From Galaxea fascicularis (Eukaryota; Cnidaria; Anthozoa; Scleractinia; Euphylliidae), in NCBI GenBank assembly GCA_948470475.1, contig OX419338.1, positions 22,293,407-22,357,406 of the forward strand: a stretch of 64,000 nt of DNA, read 5' to 3'. The translations under genes were made by a program, and so were the position numbers. How positions within the stretch are numbered: position 1 is the first letter of the stretch; each line of letters starts with the position of its first letter. The notes under the pieces are model-generated. The model saw nothing but the letters and a program-made list of their open reading frames with translations. It was not told where the DNA came from and did no database searches. This document shows positions 58,101 through 64,000 of this stretch, piece after piece.

Positions 58101-61100
58101 AAAGCTTATTTTTGGAAATGTACACACTTTATTTTTCACATCTGAAAAATAGCTGTACAGCCAATAAGAACAGCATAAAGCTGTTTTCACATGTGAAAGT
58201 ATAACCAATCAAGTTCAACAACGAAAGATTTGTCTGTGTGGAATGTTTATCAGCCTATAAACCAAAGAAATTTGTGGTCCATTGCTTCATTTTCTTATTC
58301 AAGTTAGAAATGGACCACGAACAGTATGACTATGTCTTACCATGGTCTCCATTTGCTTGGCTTGTTTTGAAAATGTTTTAAAGCTGTGGTTATTAACTTT
58401 ACATTTAGACTTCTGACATTATTTTAAACTTGATATGTTTGAAGTTCTCAGTTCTAATTATACAATAACCAAATCAATGCGTGCACTCTGATTGGGCAAT
58501 CAGCTATGGGTTATTATGACAGTAAACTCATGGAAATATTGCACACTTGAGATGTTGGAAGAACACTCTAAGAATTCATAAATCAGTGGCCAACGGCTCG
58601 TGATTTACAAATTCTTCTCATGTTCTTCCAACATCTCGCGCAGTTTATCAGCCTATAAACCATAGAAATTTGTGGTCTATTGCTTAAAAATTAAATTTGT
58701 ATGTGGTTTTATTACAGGCATTTGCTTCTCTATTTGAGCTCACATTTAACAAAAGTTCAATGAAAATTCTTGTGATACATGCAATAAACAGCTCAAATCA
58801 TAGAAAGTGCTTTGTACTGGGTTTTATATTCACTTATTATTTGTATCAAAACATTCAGTTGCACATCCCCACTCATTCATGTTTTAGATACAAACAACTC
58901 ATGAATAAAACCCTGTACATTGCACTGTCCAAGCCTGCAAATAACAGTCGGTCATTAGACAAATGTCTGGTAAATTTTAGGTTTTGACCGGCAAAAGCTA
59001 ATTAGCCTGGTCAGACACTGACCGAGGAAGTGATCAACAAGTAACAAAGGTCTTGATTGTTTAACAAATTCTCCTGGTCATCACCATAGAAAATGTATGG
59101 GGAACAGTGTGGAGAATATACATACTGATATCAGGGTTTAAATGCTGCAACTTTCATGGTTTTTTCAACTGACAATAAATGTTTGTTTTAGATTGTGGCA
59201 GTTTTCAAAATTGTTTTTCACCCAACTTGCTGAGTATCACAAAAATTATTTGTCTACTAACACCATGACCAAAATAACATTATTCCTTCAAATGCAAGTA
59301 AAACTTCCTAAACCCTTCAGTACGTGGTAGTATCAAATCCTAACTGTACCTGAGCTCCTGAATTTTGCTGTTTGGCAGATTGGTAGCAATAATATGTGTT
59401 ACTGCACGCTTGGTGTAATACTGCAGGTAACGTCCTCCATGAAGGTATACAAGGCGACGAAGCTCATCAGCTGGAGGCACTAAAAACATATCAATGTAAA
59501 AATAATCAACAACTTTATCTCGTTAACAAGTCGGGGCATATTAAAAGGTATTTATATGACAGAGGTACAAGAACTAGCTAAAATGGCACACAAGAGAGCA
59601 AGGTGCAATAGATGGAGGAGCTTACATTCTTTAAGCGAACACCGTACTTCAAGAATATATCTCTGCAATCATGTATGCATTATGGTTTTCCATGATTTCC
59701 CATTAAAAATCCCTTTAAATATTTTTCAATAACATCTTCATAGGAACCTTTAAGGTACTTGTTTCTTTATGTCATCCGCTCTTATTCATGTATGCAAATA
59801 GTTACCAGGGAATTGTAGCGTCCCATCAAGGTGGAATCAGTGTTTCATTGCCTCATTCTGCTAAATCTAGGCTAAACATAAGTAATTTGGATCACCTGTG
59901 GCTTATATGTTATTTTCCCAAGAATCACTAGGACCTTTAGTAAGGGATTTCATCATCCTGAGAAACACTAAAATGCCACTTAAAGATTCTATAATAATCT
60001 CAGATTTCATGAATCAAGGACATTCCAGGACCATATAAAATCCTTCAAGGTCCTACAAGATCAGATCCTAAACAATAAAACACACTGCAATAATTATTTA
60101 AGATGCAGAGAATTGTAATGAGGTAAGGATGAATAACACAATATCATAAATGCAAGCTAATAATAATTATTATTGATCACCTGTGTATCCATTGATATGA
60201 ATAACAACTTTCTCAAAAATTTTAGGAACATCACTGCAAAAAAATGTACCAATACAAATTTATTATCATTTACTTGGCCATAAATTAACATGAGGGAATC
60301 AACACTGAAAACAGCCAGTAACATAAAATGAATAAAGGGGATAGTTTCTGAAAAAACTGTGGTGCTGCGTCAGTGGGGAAGACGTGAAGTACGTGACAAA
60401 AATTTGGTTTTATCAATGGAGTTGATAATGTAAGTTGACCACCATACAGGGATTCTAAAAGCTGACGTTTCCAGCGTTAGCCCTTCGTCAGAGCCAATCA
60501 AGGAATTATGGGTTGTGTGTAGTTCTTATAGTGGAGTAGAAGCTACGCTATTGGTGGTAACATGGTAAACATGAAAAATAGGAATACATTAGTTAAATGA
60601 AAGCATTTGTTAATACTGTGGGGATTAAGGGTGCTGATTTGGAAGATGAGTTTTTGTTCCAGATTATTGCAGCTTTCCGTCGTACATGTACCTTGATGTG
60701 GGGAAAGGCCACAGAAAGACATGTGTTGTTTGGAGTGATTGGGGAGATTAAAATGACTAGCAACTGGCTTAGAACCTAGCTCGGAAACGCTACTCCACCT
60801 TGCTGAACTAGTTTTAACCTTTAACTGTTTTTCGCCTGCCAACAACTATTACAAACAAATTAATAGTGTAGCAATGGGCACAAGAATGGGACCTAGCCAT
60901 GCCAATCTTTTTGTAGGATACGGTATGTTGAATACCAATTTTTTTAATCAATACAACAGCCCCAAACCTGAACTCTACAGCCGCTACAATGATGATTGCA
61001 TCGGCGCTATTTCATCCAGCAGAGAAGAACTCAATCAATAACCTCCATTAATTCCTTTCATCCAGCTCTTAAATATACCTGGGAATTTTCAGAAACTTCA

Positions 61101-62921
61101 TTGGCTTTCCTAGATATCAAAGTTTCTATCACTGGCAACGGTTTATGTACCAGTGTGCACTACAAACCTACAGATTCTCACAGTTATTTGTTGTATTCAT
61201 CATCACATCCATCACGTCCCGAACTCCATTCCTTATAATTCTCAATTTCTTAGACTTTGACATCTATGTAGTGATGACTCTGATTTTTTAAGCAAATCAG
61301 AGGAGGTGTAACACTTCTTCAAAAAATATGGCTACCTGCCTCTGCAGGCCAGCATTGCACCCAACAAATCAGACTTTCCTTCTGTCCCTTCCCTGGTAAA
61401 TATTGCTTTTGTCTCCACAGTCTTCTTGGTCCAACATCTGCAAGTTTCAGGGGGTAGTACAAAGGCATTGATTTTTGCTCTGCAGAGACTGTTTACGAGT
61501 TTAATTTTCATGCTGTTCATTGGTAGAGTAGGTAGAGAAATGAAGTTGCAACGCAGATGGTTTATCTTTCGATCCATAAACAAATTATACCTTTGTTGAG
61601 TTTGAAAATGGAAAGTTAATAAGATAAAGAACAAAAGCTGCTAGAATTGAACTTTGAAATCTTCAGAGCAGAGAAAATGGACTTCAAAATCTCAGAAGCA
61701 GCTATGATCACTGTCCATGGGTTCATTGACAATTTCTCTTTTCACCCAAAGGGAGAATGCATCAGGGAATTAATCGACAGAAAAAGGAAGCACGAGAAAG
61801 GCTTTCTAGCCAAAAACCATATTCAGGCAAGGAACCCATTTGATTTAGGAGCAATTTATGACAGATTTTAATGCTTATACAGGAATGTAATGAATTGTAC
61901 GCTTCGGCCGCATTCTGCTCAACGTGAACGCTCAATTGCAAATAAATGGCTTTCCAAGCCAAAACACCGATCTTGTTCAGCAAGTCTATTTCCTTTGGCT
62001 TAAATGATCAGTATATAACACTTATTTGTGAAAGCATATATTCAACATTTCATAGTTTCAACTTGTGGAAGAATCTCTCAAAAACATTGCAACCGTAAAG
62101 TGCGACTAATTACCATCGGGACTTTCACAAAATATTTTGATGCTATCTTGCCTTCAGAATACCTAGTCAGAAATTTTATTACAATCAAAAACATTTATAA
62201 AAGTAACTTAAAATGAGCCGTCAACTTGTAAGAAACTTTAAGTTGCCTGTTATAGTTTTTAAAATAGCGACTACATTTGAATATTGTCTTTGTAGCCCAT
62301 GTAAAAATTTGCATATTTGTATATAACTTACATCTATCAAAGTTCCAGACAACAAAACGTTTGCGGTATTTGGTCAAATGCAATTTCATTAATGCATACT
62401 GCGCCTATAGATCTTTAGGGATACACGTACCACTCTAAACGGTTTAAAACTGTGTATATATTTTATGGAAAATATTGCCGTGTAAACAATTCTTTTACCA
62501 AAAGATGTACCTGAAAAAAATCTGCTCCTACAAAACACAAACGAAATGTTCAGGTTTCTCGCCACCAATTTTTAAGAAAATGAAGTTGTTGTAAACTGAA
62601 AGTGTTGCAATGTTCCTCATCCATGAGCTGGCTCACAGGAGTCTTTGATTATTATTTTTTAATTGATGTTAAAAATATTATTTGAGGACTACATAATCTA
62701 TTGCTTTTTTCTCATGTAAACCATTTATCTGATTTTCTATGCTGACTACAGGCCATTTAAGGCTATGGCTTTGCCTTTACTGTTTTATTAGGTACAAAAA
62801 TGGAATAAGAAAAAATAAACAAATAAATACATGAAATAACTTACGCATCCTTTGCCCTATGTGGAATATCCTCTTTGAACTGAGCATCTAATTTCTGTAC
62901 CTTTGCATGCATATACTCACC
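40937..62921 (-). CDS. REV1: DNA repair protein REV1 (Y-family deoxycytidyl transferase), first and last exons not seen
   Basis: Exons 5' to 3': 62921-62845, 60233-60181, 59479-59350, 57696-56817, 56471-56249, 55719-55540, 52841-52594, 51862-51767, 44482-43877, 42974-42582, 41575-41503, 41039-40937, all joining in phase (about 1020 aa; human about 1250). Domains: GEYMHAKVQKLDAQF lead-in, BRCT (residues about 29-125; LRRLVYLHGGRYLQYYTKRA, VHPNWILDSIKAG), N-digit FYNNSRLHYLSTW (Arg that pairs with dCTP in the family), palm MHIDMDSFFVSV (about 339) and SCDEAYIDV (about 440), SVGIGCNVLLARM, helix-hairpin-helix LPGVG, RTERERKSVSAEINYGIRFT, little finger, UBM1 (about 788) and UBM2 (about 878) both LPSPSQIDP, C-terminal adaptor domain (VKQVIKQWTQAY, FSDYLLQLVGTQNLEQLW). 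Inserts dCMP opposite abasic sites and scaffolds Pol zeta and other Y-family polymerases in the nucleus. The initiator and final helices lie outside or were not found. Confidence 0.93.
41598..41935. mobile_element. Harbinger-type MITE next to a REV1 acceptor
   Basis: TIRs AGGCTACCGCACACTAGCC and GGCTAGTGTGCGGTAGCCT, flanked by TAA on both sides (41595-41597, 41936-41938), a 3-bp duplication typical of PIF/Harbinger elements. The left end sequence is repeated internally near 41690-41712. About 338 bp, no ORF. Confidence 0.8.
43057..43491. mobile_element. Palindromic TTAA-type MITE in REV1 intron
   Basis: Termini TTAAAGTGCCTATCACCCC and GGGGTGTTAGGCACTTTAA. Arms extend about 190 bp (ATGAATCTTTGCACCTGTTC; GAACAAGTGCAAAGATTTAT; AATGGGTCTATTCCCGATTT and its inverse). 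It fills most of the intron between exons 42974 and 43877. Related: 18140-18412, and a terminus-like fragment GGGTGATAGGCACTTTAA near 40724. Confidence 0.85.
44568..44968 (-). repeat. 3' LTR of the BEL/Pao element
   Basis: 401 bp, TG...CA boundaries, matching the 5' LTR throughout as read. Preceded in sense by the polypurine tract at 44969-44981. Confidence 0.95.
45058..50267 (-). pseudogene. BEL/Pao gag-pol polyprotein, one frameshift near its N-terminus
   Basis: The long frame ends at 45058 and is open for about 1624 codons from 49932 upstream in sense. A short N-terminal coiled-coil frame (50267 to about 50085) precedes it in a different frame, so one single-base shift near 50085-50093 separates the two. 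Domains with approximate residues in the long frame: DUF1759 gag (45-205), three Cys/His knuckles (250-320; CVYCDKSDHRSADC, CFNCTGSRHRASDC), aspartic protease (LLDTGAGSS, 350), reverse transcriptase (600-800; LYVDDLISGG at 754), RNase H (LHAFGDASGKG, about 955), integrase zinc finger (HGCRRF), integrase core (VDYAGPL about 1297, SDNGRTF about 1360, WWGGQFERM about 1401) and the C-terminal DUF5641. All catalytic motifs look intact. Confidence 0.92.
50314..50714 (-). repeat. 5' LTR of the BEL/Pao element
   Basis: 401 bp, matching the 3' LTR. A TATA-like GAATATAACG lies within it on the minus strand and could be the promoter. Confidence 0.93.
50908..51372. mobile_element. Foldback element with perfect centre and internal arm duplication
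   Basis: Arms meet near 51105 at AAATTTTTTTTGGGTCGACC. The left arm contains AAATTGTCTCTGAGATCGTA and the right arm its inverse TACGATCTCAGAGACAATTT. In the right arm the block GTTTGTATGGAATTTTGTAA...GACAATTTGT occurs twice (51125-51178 and 51201-51252). Outer ends carry AGAGTACT / AGTACTCT and GACGTCA. Noncoding; in the REV1 intron after the BEL element. Confidence 0.85.
52067..52147 (+). repeat. Penelope-like element end fragment
   Basis: GTTGATAATGCAAATTGTCC...GGATTCTAAAAGCTGGCG then TTTCGAGCGTTGGCCCTTCG, near-identical to 60417-60500 next to a Penelope-type RT. Confidence 0.6.
53020..55187 (+). mobile_element. Non-LTR retrotransposon (CR1/L2-like), 5'-truncated and decayed
   Basis: Plus-strand fragments, in order: YKKLRNKINEEVKSAKSLYY and GDLRKTWQIINELTSRQ (53120-53280); RT motifs CARVTPLFKQGERTDVNNYR, RPISVISVVAKVFERIVYDQ, NQQSGFRSLHSTVTAL; KKAFDTVDQDVLLAKLSLYG; catalytic YADDTHITYA (about 54155); and thumb/C-terminal parts to 54990. 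Frame changes occur near 53350, 53910, 54090, 54290 and 54600, so it is a pseudogene. No endonuclease domain: 5' truncated. The 3' end is a (TTGA)n tail at 55157-55187. It lies antisense in the REV1 intron 52842-55539. Confidence 0.85.
55157..55187 (+). repeat. (TTGA)n microsatellite, LINE 3' tail
   Basis: About six TTGA/ATTG units followed by a T9-10 run. Simple-repeat tails are characteristic of CR1/L2-type LINEs, so this marks the element's 3' end. Confidence 0.75.
57697..59349. other. REV1 intron with direct repeat and hairpin
   Basis: Direct repeats TTTATCAGCCTATAAACC...GAAATTTGTGG at about 58247-58285 and 58646-58683 bracket about 360 bp. This contains an inverted pair GAGATGTTGGAAGAACA / TGTTCTTCCAACATCTC (58551-58567, 58620-58637). 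Perhaps an old duplicated insertion; no coding content. Confidence 0.5.
60410..61360 (+). pseudogene. Penelope-like element reverse transcriptase fragment
   Basis: It starts with the end motif GTTGATAATGTAAGTTGACC...CGTTTCCAGCGTTAGCCCTT (60417-60495). From 60845 the plus strand encodes YYKQINSVAMGTRMGPSHAN, YSRYNDDCIGAISSSREELN (the catalytic box, with NDD where YxDD is usual), SFHPALKYTWEFSETSLAFL, DIKVSITGNGLCTSVHYKPT and DSHSYLLYSSSHPS. A stop interrupts near 61041 and frames shift near 61235. RT of Penelope type lacking a GIY-YIG domain here. Antisense in the REV1 intron 60234-62844. Confidence 0.8.
61385..62650. repeat. Dispersed repeat, copy B (first copy at 27592-28690)
   Basis: Collinear with copy A from GTCCCTTCCCTGGTAAATAT to CTCATCCATGAGCTGGCTCA. 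Includes ATTGAACTTTGAAATCTTCA, CTTTCTAGCCAAAAA and GAAAATATT...GTGTAAAC segments. It begins right after the Penelope fragment. No clear termini or ORF. Confidence 0.8.
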
Positions 62922-62957
62922 CTAGCACAATAAAAAATATCAAAATTCTATTTGTAT

Positions 62958-63082
62958 AGGTAATCACATGATTTTGAGTGCAATTTGGAATAAATAAGCA
63001 TGAGTAAATTTTTTCAAAGACCAACAAAATTGCATGAGCCTGTAGGGGGAGTGCAATTTGTGGTCTTTGAAAAAATTTACAA

Positions 63083-63118
<36 letters not shown>

Positions 63119-63130
63119 GTGATTACTTAT
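62958..63130. mobile_element. Short palindromic MITE
   Basis: Arms GTAATCACATGATTTTGAG...TGCAATTTGGAATAAATAAG and CTTATTTATTCCAAATTGCA...ATCATGTGATTACTT, with inner TTTTTTCAAAGACCA / TGGTCTTTGAAAAAA. About 170 bp, loop of about 40 bp. It sits about 40 bp upstream (in REV1 sense) of the exon 62921-62845 acceptor. Confidence 0.75.
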
Positions 63131-63319
63131 TAATAATATACATGAAAAAATGCGAGCTGTTATCTTAATTATGCAGAAGCAACGTGCAATAATCACATGC
63201 AAAAATAATTTATTCAAACCCTGCAAATGTCAACCGCTTTCAATGAAAACAACAGTTTGACTAAAAAAAGTCCAAAGTATAGCTAAGAAGTTCAAGTAAT
63301 TATCTGTATCAGTCTGTAT

Positions 63320-64000
63320 CCGAATCACTCTCGATGAAATGGAAATATCGTCGTTTGCGAGGTTTAATGACAGGCGAGGTCTTGCTGTCGAGGTTGAATG
63401 TGACAGTGCAGTTAGTGAAGGAATTCATCAGATTCTATGCTTCTGAGCTCATCATGTGTGGAATTTACTGCACTTGAAGTAGAAGGACCAGAGGTAGTAC
63501 TGGGTTTTGCTGTGCTGTTTCCTTTTGAGATGGCCCACAAGAGCTGTCGCTGTTCATCTTCGTCTGCTTCATCATACTCATCTAAAAACTGGATATTTCT
63601 GTGACCGGTGACTTTGGCAATTGTGATTGGAAAACCGCTTCTCAGATGACTCAAGGGTGGTTTCAGAGATGATGCTTTTCATCATGGAGTTGATTTTATT
63701 TTCCCCCAAGGGCTGGACCTTGTACCAAATTTCATCACTAGGTCCTCTGTTGTGTTTTATTGAGAGATAAAATGCACCACTCGTCCTGAGAGCTTTGAGA
63801 GAATTTGCATCCCAGCTCTTGTCAAAGGGAAACTCGTGGCAGACAAGTTCTCTCTCTTCTAACTGAAGTCGGTTGTATGTGTAGGCACTTTGTTGATCTT
63901 GGGACTGGGAATAAGGACTAGATCCTTGTAAACAAGTGCCTTGGATGGGCGGCCTTTGGTCGACTTAGTGTTCTGCTTTGACCTTGCTGGTCTTCTACTA
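63320..64000 (-). pseudogene. Tyrosine recombinase C-terminal fragment (Crypton/DUF3504-like), mosaic and broken
   Basis: Reading the minus strand from 64000: KGRPSKALVYKDLVLIPSPK then a stop near 63870; in another frame LVCHEFPFDKSWDANSLKAL. Then GAFYLSIKHNRGPSDEIWYK and LGENKINSMMKSIISE, and after a frame shift near 63650, GFPITIAKVTGHRNIQFLDE-Y. The last segment has the His and Tyr spacing of a tyrosine recombinase active site (GHRNIQFLDEY). This resembles Crypton-derived domains of metazoan DUF3504 proteins. The first part looks like an unrelated cnidarian repeat protein, so the locus seems a composite remnant. Confidence 0.55.

Noticed and set aside
61647..61871. 74-codon plus-strand frame (MNFEIFRAEKMDFKIS...)
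   Set aside because: The matching stretch in repeat copy A (27592-28690) is not kept as the same open frame, so there is no sign of coding selection.

Overview
The window is animal genomic DNA: AT-rich, with long GT-AG introns and many SINEs, MITEs and retrotransposons. Two protein families fix the content, an anoctamin closest to ANO7 and the translesion DNA polymerase REV1. The repeat repertoire (DIRS, BEL/Pao, Penelope-like and Crypton-like fragments, tRNA-derived SINEs, many TTAA-flanked palindromic MITEs) together with the ANO7/REV1 style suggests an anthozoan cnidarian, most likely a stony coral. That assignment is inference; no species marker is visible. All exon calls come from my own reading of splice sites, reading phase and remembered family sequences, so individual boundaries may be off by a base or two.

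Layout. (1) 1-1553, plus strand: the last two coding exons of an upstream ANO7-like gene. (2) 3682-36792, plus strand: a second ANO7-like gene with about 25 coding exons, arranged head-to-tail with the first, so the locus is a tandem paralog pair. It has two candidate 60-bp first exons and apparently lacks one exon in the cytosolic N-terminal domain. Its introns hold a 310-bp tandem duplication, several MITEs, a SINE with a palindromic 5' part, a foldback element with a nested insert, a broken DIRS-type retrotransposon (about 21.9-25.9 kb), a SINE pair, and a repeat that recurs in the REV1 gene. (3) 36793-40936: the interval between the convergent 3' ends of ANO7-like and REV1, with a tRNA-like sequence, a long SINE and a 17-G run. 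(4) 40937-62921, minus strand: REV1, 12 recognised exons coding for the BRCT domain, N-digit, palm, fingers, little finger, two ubiquitin-binding motifs and most of the C-terminal adaptor domain. The first and last exons are not seen. Its introns hold an apparently recent BEL/Pao LTR retrotransposon (44568-50714, 401-bp LTRs that read identical), a foldback element, a 5'-truncated LINE, a Penelope-like RT fragment and MITEs. (5) 63320-64000: a minus-strand remnant with a Crypton-like tyrosine recombinase C-terminus.

The two host genes have no evident functional link: one encodes a ten-helix membrane protein (Ca2+-regulated scramblase/channel family), the other a nuclear DNA-damage-tolerance polymerase. 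I see no convincing new multi-gene system. The most unusual material is repeat architecture (SINE/palindrome hybrid, nested foldback, MITEs abutting splice sites) and gene-structure questions in the ANO7-like gene.
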